DNA of 64,000 nt, from NCBI GenBank assembly GCA_963748485.1, contig CAVVJF010000015.1:1-64000 (forward strand), in the 5' to 3' direction. Positions 32,775 through 41,761 of the stretch are shown piece by piece (positions within the stretch are counted from its first letter, which is position 1; the number at the start of each line of letters is the position of its first letter). The translations under genes and the position numbers were made by a program. The DNA is from DASRWT01 sp963748485 (GTDB lineage: Bacteria; Methylomirabilota; Methylomirabilia; Rokubacteriales; CSP1-6). The notes under the pieces are model-generated. The model saw nothing but the letters and a program-made list of their open reading frames with translations, was not told the DNA's origin and ran no database searches.

Positions 32775-33452
32775 ATGCCCAAGACTCGCGGCACCGGCCT
32801 CCTGATGCTGTGGACCGACGTCGACCCGCCGCACGAGGCGGAGTTCAACCGCTGGTACAACGAGGAGCACCTCCACCATCTGCTGAAGGTTGCCGGCTTT
32901 CTGTCCGCCGCGCGTTACGAAGCCATCTCGGGCGGGCCGAAATATCTCGCCATGTACGAGCTCGAGGACGTGAGCGTGCTCCGCACGTCCGCGTTCCTCG
33001 ACGAGGTGCGCTTCCGCCCGTCGCCGTGGCGCACCAAGGCCTCGGGCGGACATGTCGGGCGCAACTACCTCGTCCAGGGGTACCGGCAGATCTTCCCCGC
33101 GCGGACCAACCCCGTCGAGCTCACCATGGGCCCGTCGCCGTATCTGCAGATGGGGCGCATGGACATTCCCGCGGCGTTCGAGGAGGAGTGGAACGCCTGG
33201 TACAACACCGTGTACGTCCCCGACTATCTCGGCGTGCCCGGCGTGATCAACTCGCGCCGCTACATGGTGGTGGACGGCCAGCCGAAGTACCTGACCGTCT
33301 ACGAGTTCGAGCGCGCCGACGTGCCCAAGAGCGAGGCGTGGAACCGCGTGCGCGAATTCAACCCGTGGACGCACCGCATCCGGCCGTACATGCGGCTGGA
33401 CGCGGGATCGCCCGCGGTGTTCAAGCGGATCTTCCCGGACCCCGTGCGCTGA
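32775..33452 (+). CDS. Tandem EthD/dimeric-barrel-like protein
   Basis: Protein of 225 residues made of two similar halves. The first has EFNRWYNEEHLHHLLKVAGF and GPKYLAMYELED; the second has EWNAWYNTVYVPDYLGVPGV and QPKYLTVYEFER. Each half looks like a ferredoxin-like alpha+beta barrel unit (EthD/ABM type), so the chain may form by itself the barrel that other members form as dimers. No signal peptide or known catalytic motif is seen. It follows the peptidase C26 gene on the same strand. Function unknown. Confidence 0.75.
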   Translation: MPKTRGTGLLMLWTDVDPPHEAEFNRWYNEEHLHHLLKVAGFLSAARYEAISGGPKYLAMYELEDVSVLRTSAFLDEVRFRPSPWRTKASGGHVGRNYLVQGYRQIFPARTNPVELTMGPSPYLQMGRMDIPAAFEEEWNAWYNTVYVPDYLGVPGVINSRRYMVVDGQPKYLTVYEFERADVPKSEAWNRVREFNPWTHRIRPYMRLDAGSPAVFKRIFPDPVR

Positions 33453-33459
33453 GCCAGCG

Positions 33460-34506
33460 TCAGGCAGGGAGGCGGTAGACGCGGCGAGCGGTCCCGGCGA
33501 AGAGGGCCCGCTTGTCCTCCGCGGAGGCGCCGGCGGCGGTGCGCTTGAGCGCGTTCCACAGCGCCGCCCAGCCGATCCCCATCTTGTCGACGGGGAAGTT
33601 GCTCTCGTACATGCAGCGCGAGGCGCCGAACAGCTCGAGACACGGCTCTATGTAGGGCGCCCAGAGCGCCGCCAGCTCCTGAGAAGAGGGCGGGCCCGGG
33701 GCAACGCGGTAGTCGAAGGCGGCGAGCCGCATCATCATGCCGCCCAGTTTCATGATCACGTTGGGACAGCGCACCAACTCGGTCACCCCGCGTTTCCACG
33801 CGGCGTAGACCTCATCGCGCCGGCCCGTATACGGCCCGTAACCGAGCGGGCCCCCCACGTGCCCCACCACGATGCGCGCCTCGGGACAGGCCCGCGCCAG
33901 CTCCACGACGTCGCCGAGCTGCGGATGAAACGCCCAGGCGTCGAACGCGAGTCCCAACGCCGCGAGTCGCCGAAGGCCGGTGCGCAAGGCGCTCGATTGG
34001 TAGAGATGAGGCCCGTCGGCGGTCTGGCTGTTGCCGATCACGTCGCGGGCGTCCCACGCCGCGGAGTGGCGCACCCCGCGAAAGCGGCCGCCGCCGGCGC
34101 GGGTCAGCGCCTCGAGCACCGGCTCCACCCGGTCGCCCAGGGTGAGGTCCGCGAAACCCACGATGCCCGCGGCCACCCGGGTGGGGCCGTACCCGCCGCT
34201 CTCGCTCATCGCCGCGATGCCGGCCACGAACTCCGTCTCGCCGACCGGCCGCATCGCCTCGGGCCCACCCGCGCGATACATGGCGTGGCACTCCATGAAT
34301 ACGCTCGCCACGAGGTTGTGCCCGGTGCCGACGTCGTCCAGGAACTCGTGCAGGAGATAGCGATGCCCGTTTCGCTCCCACAGGTGATGGTGCGTGTCGA
34401 TGATGGGCAGCTCGGGCTCGAGGATCGCTTCGGATGCGGCTCGAGCCAGCCACGCGTCGTCCGGAGGGTGGATGCGGCCGAACTGAATGGGGCGGGGGGT
34501 GGTCAT
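33460..34506 (-). CDS. Amidohydrolase family 2 protein
   Basis: Metal-dependent TIM-barrel hydrolase or decarboxylase of 348 residues. The metal motif is HHHLW in PIIDTHHHLWERNGHRYLL. Further His/Asp positions fall in FHPQLGDVVELARACPEARI, VVGHVGGPLGYG and CMYESNFPVDKMG. The family includes lactonases and ACMSD-type decarboxylases. It is the last gene of the Tct operon, overlapping tctA by ATGA, so it probably acts on the carboxylate imported by TctCBA or a product of it. Confidence 0.88.
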   Translation of the reverse strand: MTTPRPIQFGRIHPPDDAWLARAASEAILEPELPIIDTHHHLWERNGHRYLLHEFLDDVGTGHNLVASVFMECHAMYRAGGPEAMRPVGETEFVAGIAAMSESGGYGPTRVAAGIVGFADLTLGDRVEPVLEALTRAGGGRFRGVRHSAAWDARDVIGNSQTADGPHLYQSSALRTGLRRLAALGLAFDAWAFHPQLGDVVELARACPEARIVVGHVGGPLGYGPYTGRRDEVYAAWKRGVTELVRCPNVIMKLGGMMMRLAAFDYRVAPGPPSSQELAALWAPYIEPCLELFGASRCMYESNFPVDKMGIGWAALWNALKRTAAGASAEDKRALFAGTARRVYRLPA

Positions 34507-35993
34507 GGCTCGCGAGTGTAGCCCACTCCGTGGCCCCGCCGGATGACGAGCGCGGCGAGCGGCGCCAGCAGTGCCGCCGCCGCGCCCGCCAGCATCACAG
34601 CGGCGGGCCACGATGCCCACAGCTCGCGCACGTCGCCGCGGCCGATGGTGAGGGCCTGGAGCAGCGAGCGCTCGAGGAGCGGGCCCAGCACCAGGCCGAG
34701 CACGAGCGGCGCGGGGCTCAGTCCGAGCCCGCGCATCGCGTAGCCAGCGAGCCCGGCCGCCACCATCACCCACACGTCGAAGAGATTGTTGTTATCGGCG
34801 TAGGCGGCGACGGCGCAGAGGACCAGCACCACCGGCATGAGCCAGCGGGCGGGGATGGTGGCGACGCGCGCGAAGAGGCCGACCAGCGGCAGGTTCAGGA
34901 GCAGCAGCATCACGTTGCCGACGTAGAAGCTGCCGATCACGCCCCAGAACACCTGCGGATGATCGCGCAGCAGGAACGGTCCCGGGGTGACGCCCATGAG
35001 GAGCATGCCGCTCAGGAGCACCGCGGTGGAGGGCGTGAACGGCAGGCCGAGGGACAGCAGGGGGATCATTCCGCCGCCGGCGGCGGCATTGTTCGCGGCC
35101 TCGGGGCCGGCCACTCCCTCGATGGCCCCCTGCCCCAGCTCGCTCCGATGGCGGGATACGCGTCGCTCCACGCCGTAGGACACGAACGAGGCGATCGTCG
35201 CGGACGGTCCGGGGATGAGCCCGATGAGGAAGCCCAGCACGGTGCCGCGGAGCATGGGCGGCACAGACCGGCGCAGCTCGACCCGGCTCGGATAGAGCTC
35301 GCGGAACCGCACGCGCGTCAGCGCTCCGAGCGGTGCCGGACTTGCCGCGGCCGCGAGCACCTCGGCCACGCCGAAGAGGCCGGTGGCGACCGCGACGAAG
35401 CTCAGCCCGGCCTGCGCGCCGGTCACGTCGAAGGTGAAGCGGACGGTGCCGCCGAGCGGGTCCATGCCGACCGTGGAGAGCATGACGCCCAGCGCGATCA
35501 TGGCCAGCGCCTTCGGCCGCGAGCCACCGGAGAGATTGGACAAGAGGACGAGGCCCAGCAGGGTGAACGCGAAGTACTCGGCGGGGCCGAAGGCGAGGGC
35601 CAATCGCGCCACCACCGGCGCCGCCAGCTGCAGCGCGATCACGCTGAAGGTCCCCGCCACGAACGACGCCAGCGCCGCCACCGCGAGGGCGGCACCCGCG
35701 CGCCCGCGACGGGCGAGGCGATAGCCGTCGATGGTGGTCACCACGCTGGCGGCTTCGCCCGGCACGTTGACGAGGATGGACGTGGTCGAGCCGCCGTACA
35801 TCGCGCCGTAGTAGATGCCGGCGAGCATGATGAGCCCCGCGGTGGGGCCGAGATTGATCGTGAGGGGGAGGACGAGGGCCATCGCCCCCGCCGGCCCCAG
35901 CCCCGGAAGCACGCCCACCAGCGTGCCCAGCACGCTGCCGGCGAGGCAGGCGAGGAGATTGGCGGGCGTGAGCGCGACGAAGAGCTCGTTCAC
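34503..35993 (-). CDS. Tripartite tricarboxylate transporter permease, large subunit (TctA)
   Basis: Integral membrane protein of 496 residues with ten or more hydrophobic segments. TctA motifs are LVGVLPGLGPAGAMALVLPL, YYGAMYGGSTTSILVNVPGE and, repeated in the second half, GLIPGPSATIASFVSYGVER and GPEAANNAAAGGGMIPLLSL. The GTG start at 35993 is preferred: it overlaps the tctB stop as GTGA, and a longer extension would run through tctB and tctC. It imports a carboxylate using the ion gradient with TctB and a TctC-type receptor. Substrate unknown. Confidence 0.92.
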   Translation of the reverse strand: MNELFVALTPANLLACLAGSVLGTLVGVLPGLGPAGAMALVLPLTINLGPTAGLIMLAGIYYGAMYGGSTTSILVNVPGEAASVVTTIDGYRLARRGRAGAALAVAALASFVAGTFSVIALQLAAPVVARLALAFGPAEYFAFTLLGLVLLSNLSGGSRPKALAMIALGVMLSTVGMDPLGGTVRFTFDVTGAQAGLSFVAVATGLFGVAEVLAAAASPAPLGALTRVRFRELYPSRVELRRSVPPMLRGTVLGFLIGLIPGPSATIASFVSYGVERRVSRHRSELGQGAIEGVAGPEAANNAAAGGGMIPLLSLGLPFTPSTAVLLSGMLLMGVTPGPFLLRDHPQVFWGVIGSFYVGNVMLLLLNLPLVGLFARVATIPARWLMPVVLVLCAVAAYADNNNLFDVWVMVAAGLAGYAMRGLGLSPAPLVLGLVLGPLLERSLLQALTIGRGDVRELWASWPAAVMLAGAAAALLAPLAALVIRRGHGVGYTREP

Positions 35994-36415
35994 GGGAGCG
36001 GCACGCCCAGCCAGCCCACGAACGCCACGCGCGCCACCAGGACCACCCCGGCGCCGAGCACCAGGGGGCGCCACCAGCCGGGCAGGCCCATCAGCCGCGC
36101 GGTCACCACGACGAGCGCGTACGCCGCGGCGAGAAAGCCGGCGATGGGCACCGCGGCGACGAAGAGCACCAGCGCGGCGGACAGCGCGAGCGAGGGCACG
36201 GGCGAGGGCGCGGCGCCGTCGGGGTCCGGCGCCCCGCGGCCGACGGCCGCCAGCATCCACGTCGCCGCCGCGAGCAGGGCGATGCCGGCGGCGAGCGGAA
36301 AGACGCCGGGACCGGGCGTGGCGAGCGTATCGAGCGGATACTGCCGGCCCGCGGAGAGATAGGCCAGGGCCAGCACGGCCAGCCCCAGGGCGCTCCAGCG
36401 GTCGCGCGTGGCCAT
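35990..36415 (-). CDS. Tripartite tricarboxylate transporter small subunit (TctB)
   Basis: Small membrane protein of 141 residues with four predicted helices: WSALGLAVLALAYLSAG, PLAAGIALLAAATWMLAAV, LSAALVLFVAAVPIAGFLAA and LVLGAGVVLVARVAFVGWLG. The DTLATPGPGVFPLAAG motif is typical of TctB. It sits between the receptor gene and tctA, coupled to tctA by a 4-bp overlap. It has no separate known activity beyond supporting the permease. Confidence 0.88.
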   Translation of the reverse strand: MATRDRWSALGLAVLALAYLSAGRQYPLDTLATPGPGVFPLAAGIALLAAATWMLAAVGRGAPDPDGAAPSPVPSLALSAALVLFVAAVPIAGFLAAAYALVVVTARLMGLPGWWRPLVLGAGVVLVARVAFVGWLGVPLP

Positions 36416-36430
36416 GGGGTGGCCGCCGCG

Positions 36431-37384
36431 CTATTGCTTCTTGAGGCCGATCTGCTCCATCAGGGCGGCGATCTCGCGGTCGTCGGCGGCCATGAACCGA
36501 TCGAAGTCCCGCGCGCCCATGACATCCACGGCGGCGCCCATCCGCGTGGCGAACTCGCGGTACTCCGGGCTCTGGGCGGCGCTCACGAAGGCGCGCTCGA
36601 GCCGGGCGATGGCCTCGGCCGGCGTCCCCTTTGGCGCGGCGATGCCCCGCCACAAGGTCATGGCCAGATCGACGCCGCTCTCCTTGAAGGTGGGCACGTC
36701 GGGCAGGCTCGCCAGCCGCTTCTCGCCGCTGACGGCGAGCACCCGCACCTGACGGCCGGTTACCTGCGTCATGATCTCGGCGGGCAGCTGCACGCTCGCC
36801 TCGATCTTGTCGCCGAGCACGGTGGTGACGGCCAGCTCGCGGCCGAAGGGCACGTGGGTCAGCTTCACGCCGGCGCGGGTCTCCAGCGCCACCGCGGCGA
36901 GATGGGTGAAGCTGCCGCGGCCGGAGTTGCCGATGCGCACCTGGCCCGGGTGGGCCTTGGCGTGCGCGAGCAGCTCGCGCAGATCCTTCCACGGCGCGTC
37001 GGCCTTCACCGCGAGCGACACCGGCTCGCTGGTGAGTGCGGCCACGCCGGCGAACGCCGAGTAGTCGAGCTTCATGTTGCCCGCGTGATAGGCGGTGCTG
37101 ATGCTGTTGGAGTTCCAGACCACCGCGTGCCCGTCCGCGGGCTGGCCCTTGACGTGGGTGTAGCCGATGGCGCCGCCGGCCCCGGTGCGATTGACCACCG
37201 GCACCGGTTGCCCCAGATCCTTGGCGGCGAGCTCGGCCAGCTTGCGCGCGAGGAGATCGGCGGCGCTCCCCGCCCCGAACAGCACGGTCAGCTCCACCGG
37301 CTTGGTGGGAAACGCGGCCGCCGCGGAGGCAAGGGCGAGGACGGCGACGAGCGCGCCGACGCGCGCGAGGGCCCGCGCCCTCAT
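36431..37384 (-). CDS. Bug-family tripartite tricarboxylate transporter receptor (TctC)
   Basis: Periplasmic binding protein of 317 residues. The signal peptide is ALARVGALVAVLALASAAAA. Bug-family motifs include PVPVVNRTGAGGAIGYTHVK, PGQVRIGNSGRGSFTHLAAV, VLAVSGEKRLASLPDVPTF and LWRGIAAPKGTPAEAIARLE. It overlaps the ADH stop by ATGA and precedes tctB by 15 bp. Bug proteins bind mono- to tricarboxylates and aromatic acids; the ligand here is not predictable. Confidence 0.9.
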   Translation of the reverse strand: MRARALARVGALVAVLALASAAAAFPTKPVELTVLFGAGSAADLLARKLAELAAKDLGQPVPVVNRTGAGGAIGYTHVKGQPADGHAVVWNSNSISTAYHAGNMKLDYSAFAGVAALTSEPVSLAVKADAPWKDLRELLAHAKAHPGQVRIGNSGRGSFTHLAAVALETRAGVKLTHVPFGRELAVTTVLGDKIEASVQLPAEIMTQVTGRQVRVLAVSGEKRLASLPDVPTFKESGVDLAMTLWRGIAAPKGTPAEAIARLERAFVSAAQSPEYREFATRMGAAVDVMGARDFDRFMAADDREIAALMEQIGLKKQ

Positions 37385-38451
37385 GGGTTCAGGACCACCT
37401 TCACGGGGTCGCCCGTCCGCTTCTCGAGGGTGTCGATGGCCTCGTGGACGCGGGTGAGCGGGAACTGATGCGTGACGAGCGGCTTGGCGGTGAGCCGTCC
37501 GGCCGCAAGCAGAGCGAGGGCGCGGCCCACGCTGGTGCCGCCCTCGCCGCGCTCGGTGTAGATGGTGATGTTGCGGCGGACGGCGTGGCTCACGTCCGCG
37601 GTGACGGGGCCGTGGTAGAAGGCGACGATGAGGACCTTGCCCCCTGACTTAGCCATCTTGATGGACTGGTCGAAAGTGTCGTCGCCGCCGGCGCAGTCGA
37701 TCACGAGATCGGCGCCCTTGCCGCCGGTGGCCTCCATCACCGCCGCCACCGGATCGGCGCGGCGACTGTCCACCACGAGGTCGGCGCCCAGCTGGCGGCC
37801 GAGGGCCAGGCGAGACTCGCGCGTGCCGGTGAGGATCACGCGGGTGGCCCCCACCGCCTTGGCGAGCTGGATGGCCATGAGGCCGATCGGGCCGGGGCCG
37901 AGCACGACCACCGTCTCGCCGGCGAAATAGCCGCCCGCGTTCTCGAGCCCGAACAGCGGGCTCCCGGACGTCATCACCACCGTGGCTTCCTCGTAGGACA
38001 CGCCGTCGGGCATGCGGTACAGCGTGTTCACGTGATTCACCGCGTACTCGGCGAGCCCGCCGTTCGTGGTGAAGCCGTTGGCGCGGTGCCCGCGCTTCGT
38101 GTTGCCGAAGTTCAGGCACGCCGTATACAGGCCCCGGATGCAGTTCTCGCAGCGCCGGCAGCCCATGTGCGCCTCGACGACCACGCGGTCGCCCACCCGG
38201 AACTCGTCGACGGTCGAGCCCACGGCGACGATGTCGCCCGCATACTCGTGGCCGAAGATGAACTCGCCGTAGGGCGGCATGTGAGGCATCCCGGTGTGGA
38301 CGATCTTGAGATCCGTGCCGCAGATGCCGCAGGCCCGCACCCGGATGAGCACGTCCTCGTCGCCGGGGGTTGGCACCGGCCGGTCGAGGAGCTCGAAGCG
38401 GTGGGGCGCCACGAGAACGGTGGCCTTCATGGTGCGGGGAATGTTGCTCAT
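37381..38451 (-). CDS. Zinc-dependent medium-chain alcohol dehydrogenase
   Basis: MDR-family dehydrogenase of 356 residues. Catalytic zinc ligands are C44 (CGICGTD) and H68/E69 (FGHEYAG). The structural zinc has four Cys in GCRRCENCIRGLYTAC. The Rossmann motif is VVVLGPGPIGLMAIQLAKAV. It resembles threonine/sorbitol-type dehydrogenases. It is the first gene of the operon with tctC, tctB, tctA and the amidohydrolase. ATG 38451 lies nine bases after TATACT (minus strand, 38466-38461) and has no ribosome binding site, suggesting a leaderless transcript. Confidence 0.93.
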   Translation of the reverse strand: MSNIPRTMKATVLVAPHRFELLDRPVPTPGDEDVLIRVRACGICGTDLKIVHTGMPHMPPYGEFIFGHEYAGDIVAVGSTVDEFRVGDRVVVEAHMGCRRCENCIRGLYTACLNFGNTKRGHRANGFTTNGGLAEYAVNHVNTLYRMPDGVSYEEATVVMTSGSPLFGLENAGGYFAGETVVVLGPGPIGLMAIQLAKAVGATRVILTGTRESRLALGRQLGADLVVDSRRADPVAAVMEATGGKGADLVIDCAGGDDTFDQSIKMAKSGGKVLIVAFYHGPVTADVSHAVRRNITIYTERGEGGTSVGRALALLAAGRLTAKPLVTHQFPLTRVHEAIDTLEKRTGDPVKVVLNP

Positions 38452-38460
38452 GGCGTCGAA

Positions 38461-38466
38461 AGTATA
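38461..38466 (-). promoter_or_regulatory. Candidate -10 box of the ADH-Tct operon
   Basis: TATACT on the minus strand ends nine bases before ATG 38451. No good -35 hexamer is found 16-18 bp upstream, and no ribosome binding site exists between it and the start. A very similar arrangement, TATACT-N10-ATG, occurs before the M20 gene at 56623. Confidence 0.45.
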
Positions 38467-38520
38467 GCGCGTCCCCAGGGGCTTGTGGCCACGGGTATCC
38501 TGGGACAGGAGGGCTCGACG

Positions 38521-38988
38521 ATGACGACGCTCAAGGTGAACGGACGGACGGTGTCGGTCGCGGCCGAGCCCGACAAGCCGCTGCTCTGGGTTCTCCGGGA
38601 GGACCTCGGGCTCACCGGGACCAAGTACGGCTGCGGCATGGCGCTCTGCGGCGCCTGCACCGTGCACCTCGACGGGTCGCCCATCCGCGCCTGCGTGACG
38701 CCCCTGTCCGCCGTCGACGGCAAGCGCGTCACCACCATCGAGGGCCTGGCACGCGGCGACCGCCTCCATCCCGTGCAGGACGCCTTCATCGAGCAGGACG
38801 TGCCCCAGTGCGGCTACTGCCAGTGCGGCCAGATCATGAGCGCGGCCGCACTGCTCGCCCGGCGGAAGAATCCGACCGACGCCGACATCGACGCCGCCAT
38901 GAGCGGCAACATCTGCCGCTGCGGCACCTACCAGCGGATCCGCGCCGCCATCAAGCAGGCGGCGGGTCGCATGAGCCAGGGAGCCTGA
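38521..38988 (+). CDS. Molybdenum hydroxylase [2Fe-2S] subunit (IorA-like)
   Basis: Small electron-transfer subunit of 155 residues of the xanthine dehydrogenase/isoquinoline 1-oxidoreductase class. The plant-type cluster is held by C38, C43, C46 and C58 (GCGMALCGACTVHL; IRACVTP). The second cluster is in QCGYCQCGQIMSA and GNICRCGTYQRIRAAI. No FAD subunit gene is next to it, which fits the two-subunit IorAB type. It overlaps nothing; the large subunit starts two bases after its stop. A TATCCT hexamer (38495-38500) and GGAGGG lie upstream. Confidence 0.93.
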   Translation: MTTLKVNGRTVSVAAEPDKPLLWVLREDLGLTGTKYGCGMALCGACTVHLDGSPIRACVTPLSAVDGKRVTTIEGLARGDRLHPVQDAFIEQDVPQCGYCQCGQIMSAAALLARRKNPTDADIDAAMSGNICRCGTYQRIRAAIKQAAGRMSQGA

Positions 38989-38990
38989 CC

Positions 38991-41153
38991 GTGGCCCCCC
39001 GCGCCTCGCGCCGCCGGTTCCTCCAGACCGCCGCGATGTCAGGCGGCGTCCTCCTGGCGTTTCGCCTGCCCGCCCTCGCTCAGGGGTCCGCCCCTACTCC
39101 CGCCGCCGGCGCGGCGACCGGCGCCGACTTCGCGCCGAACGCCTTCATCCGCATCAGCCGGCAGAACGTCGTCACCATCGTCGTGAACAAGGCCGAGATG
39201 GGACAGGGGATCTCCACCGCCCTGCCCATGCTCGTGGCCGAGGAGCTCGAGGTGGATCTCACGAAGGTGAGGGTGGTGGCCGCGCCGGTGGCTCCCGCCT
39301 ACGGCCATCCGCAGTTCGGGATGCAGTTTACCGGCGGCAGCCAGAGCGTCGCCAGCGAGTGGGATCGCCTGCGCCGGGCGGGCGCCACCGCGCGCGAGAT
39401 GCTCCTGACCGCGGCGGCCGACACCTGGAAGGTGGATCGGTCGGCCGTGCGCGCCGAGAACGGGCGGGTCTTGGGCCCCGGCGGCCGGTCCCTTACCTAC
39501 GGGCAGCTCGTCGACAAGGCTCGCACAGTCCCGGTGCCGACGGAGGTCGCGCTCAAGGACCCCTCGCAGTTCAAGATCATCGGCAAGCCCACGCGGCGCC
39601 TCGACAGCCGCGCCAAGGTCACCGGCACGGCCACGTTCGGGATGGACGTGACGGTGCCCGGCATGCTGATGGCGGTGGTGGCGCGCCCTCCGATGTTCGG
39701 CGGGACGCCGAAGACGATCGGCGCCGATCGGGCGCGGGCGGTGCGCGGCGTCAAGCAGGTCGTCCGCGTGCCATCCGGCGTCGCGGTGATCGCCGACTCG
39801 TTCTGGGCGGCCAAGAAGGGACGCGACGCGCTCGAGATCGACTGGGAGGCCGGCGCCGGCTCCGCGGTGGACACCGATGCGCTCGCCGTCGAGTACGCGC
39901 GTCTCGCGAAGACTCCGGGCGCACGGGTGACCCGCACCGGGGACGCGGACGCCGCGCTGGCCGCGGCGGCCAAGCGGCTCGGCGCCGACTATGACATGCC
40001 CTATCTCGCCCACGCCCCGATGGAGCCCCTCAATTGCCTGGTGCGGCTCGCGCCCGACCGCTGCGAGATCTGGACGGGCACGCAGTTCCAGACGGTGGAT
40101 CAGACGAACGCGGCCCGCGCGGCCGGTCTCCGGCCGGAGCAGGTCTCGATTCACACGCAGTTCCTGGGCGGAGGGTTCGGCCGCCGCGCGACGCCGACGT
40201 CCGATTTCCTCGTGGAAGCGGTGGAGGTCGCCAAGGCGGCCGGCGCGCCGGTCAAGACGATCTGGACGCGCGAGGACGATATCCGCGGCGGCTACTATCG
40301 CCCGATGTGGCACTCCGCCATCAGCGCGGGTCTCGACTCCGCCGGCAAGCCGGTGGCCTGGAAGCACACCATCGTCGGCCAGTCCATCGTCGAGGGCACG
40401 CCATTCGCGGGCATGATCAAGGATGGCGTCGACCGGACCTCCGTGGAAGGCGCCCAGGATCTCCCCTATACGGTGCCCGCGGTCTCCGTCGATCTCCATA
40501 GCCCACGGTCGGTGGTGCCGGTGCTCTGGTGGCGCTCGGTCGGCCACACCCACACCGGCTTCGTGGTCGAGAGCTTCATCGACGAGCTGGCGCACGCCGC
40601 CGGCAAGGATCCGTATCAGTTCCGCCGCGAGCTCTTGACGGGGCATCCCCGCCACCTGGGCGTGCTCGATCTCGCCGCTCGGCAGGCCGGCTGGGGCACG
40701 CCCCCGCCCTCGGGCCAGGCGCGCGGCATCGCCGTCCACTTCTCGTTCGGGAGCTGGTGCGCCCAGGTCGCGGAGGTCTCGCTCACGGACAAGGCGATCC
40801 GCGTGCATCGAGTGGTCTGCGCCATCGACTGCGGCCGCGCCGTCAATCCTGAGTCCATCCGCGCCCAGATGGAGGGCGGCATCGTGTTCGGCCTTTCCGC
40901 CGCCCTCTACGGCCAGATCACCCTCAAGGACGGCCACGTGCAGCAGTCGAACTTCCACGACTATCCGGTCCTGCGCATGGACGCCATGCCACAGGTTGAG
41001 GTACACATCGTGCCCAGCACGGAGCCGCCGTCCGGCATCGGCGAGCCCGGCACGCCCCTCATGGCGGCGGCGCTCGGCAACGCGCTCTTCGCGCTGACCG
41101 GCCGGCGCATCCGCTCGCTGCCGCTCGTCCGGCACGGCTTCGAGTCGGCCTGA
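38991..41153 (+). CDS. Molybdopterin-binding large subunit of xanthine dehydrogenase family (IorB-like)
   Basis: Catalytic subunit of 720 residues that hydroxylates N-heteroaromatic or aldehyde substrates using Mo-cytosine dinucleotide. A Tat signal (RRRFLQTAAMSGGVLLAF) targets it to the periplasm. Landmarks are KAEMGQGISTALPMLVAEEL, FTGGSQSVASEWDRLRRAGA, QFLGGGFGRRATPTSDF and a C-terminal GIGEPGTPLMAAALGNALFA with the catalytic Glu. It starts at GTG 38991. The neighbouring diheme cytochrome likely takes the electrons. Substrate not known. Confidence 0.93.
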   Translation: MAPRASRRRFLQTAAMSGGVLLAFRLPALAQGSAPTPAAGAATGADFAPNAFIRISRQNVVTIVVNKAEMGQGISTALPMLVAEELEVDLTKVRVVAAPVAPAYGHPQFGMQFTGGSQSVASEWDRLRRAGATAREMLLTAAADTWKVDRSAVRAENGRVLGPGGRSLTYGQLVDKARTVPVPTEVALKDPSQFKIIGKPTRRLDSRAKVTGTATFGMDVTVPGMLMAVVARPPMFGGTPKTIGADRARAVRGVKQVVRVPSGVAVIADSFWAAKKGRDALEIDWEAGAGSAVDTDALAVEYARLAKTPGARVTRTGDADAALAAAAKRLGADYDMPYLAHAPMEPLNCLVRLAPDRCEIWTGTQFQTVDQTNAARAAGLRPEQVSIHTQFLGGGFGRRATPTSDFLVEAVEVAKAAGAPVKTIWTREDDIRGGYYRPMWHSAISAGLDSAGKPVAWKHTIVGQSIVEGTPFAGMIKDGVDRTSVEGAQDLPYTVPAVSVDLHSPRSVVPVLWWRSVGHTHTGFVVESFIDELAHAAGKDPYQFRRELLTGHPRHLGVLDLAARQAGWGTPPPSGQARGIAVHFSFGSWCAQVAEVSLTDKAIRVHRVVCAIDCGRAVNPESIRAQMEGGIVFGLSAALYGQITLKDGHVQQSNFHDYPVLRMDAMPQVEVHIVPSTEPPSGIGEPGTPLMAAALGNALFALTGRRIRSLPLVRHGFESA

Positions 41154-41160
41154 GCGGGAG

Positions 41161-41751
41161 ATGCCCATGTCATCCATGACGCGTCGCCGCGCCGTCGGCG
41201 TCCTCGCCGCCGGCGTCGTCTTCGCCGTTCTTGTGTCCGGCGCCGGCCGTCCCGCGGCGCAGACCGACGCCGCCCGGCAGCAGGAGTCGGAGCGCGCCTT
41301 CGCCCGCATCGCCGAGGTGCTCCGGCATCCCCGCTGCATGAATTGCCATCCCACCGGCGACTTTCCCCGCCAGACCGACGACCGTCACCGCCATCGCATG
41401 CTGGTGGCGCGCGGTGCGGACGATCGCGGCACGCCCGCCATGCGCTGCACCACCTGCCATCAGAGCGTCAACACCGCCGAGGGCCGGGTGCCCGGCGCCC
41501 CCCACTGGCACCTCGCGCCCCGCAGCATGGGCTGGGAGGGCCTGAGCGACGGCGATCTCTGCCGCGCCGTCAAGGATCCGAAACGGAACGGCGGCCGCTC
41601 CCTTAAGGCCACCGTGAAGCACATGACCACCGACGCCCTCGTGCAGTGGGCGTGGAACCCCGGGCCGCGGACCCTGCCGCCGCTCTCGCAGGCGGAGTTC
41701 CATCAGGCAGTCCAGCAATGGGCGGCGTCGGGCGCCGCCTGTCCGCCGTAG
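41161..41751 (+). CDS. Secreted diheme c-type cytochrome-like protein
   Basis: Protein of 196 residues with a signal peptide (GVLAAGVVFAVLVSGAGRPA) and two heme c attachment sites, CMNCH (in HPRCMNCHPTGDFPR) and CTTCH (in AMRCTTCHQSVNTAEG). The body includes HWHLAPRSMGWEGLSDGDLC, LKATVKHMTTDALVQWAWNP. It follows the Mo-hydroxylase large subunit by seven bases, so it is best read as that enzyme's periplasmic electron acceptor. Proteins of this type are often annotated as isoquinoline oxidoreductase-associated. Confidence 0.88.
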   Translation: MPMSSMTRRRAVGVLAAGVVFAVLVSGAGRPAAQTDAARQQESERAFARIAEVLRHPRCMNCHPTGDFPRQTDDRHRHRMLVARGADDRGTPAMRCTTCHQSVNTAEGRVPGAPHWHLAPRSMGWEGLSDGDLCRAVKDPKRNGGRSLKATVKHMTTDALVQWAWNPGPRTLPPLSQAEFHQAVQQWAASGAACPP

Positions 41752-41761
41752 TCGGGCGCTT

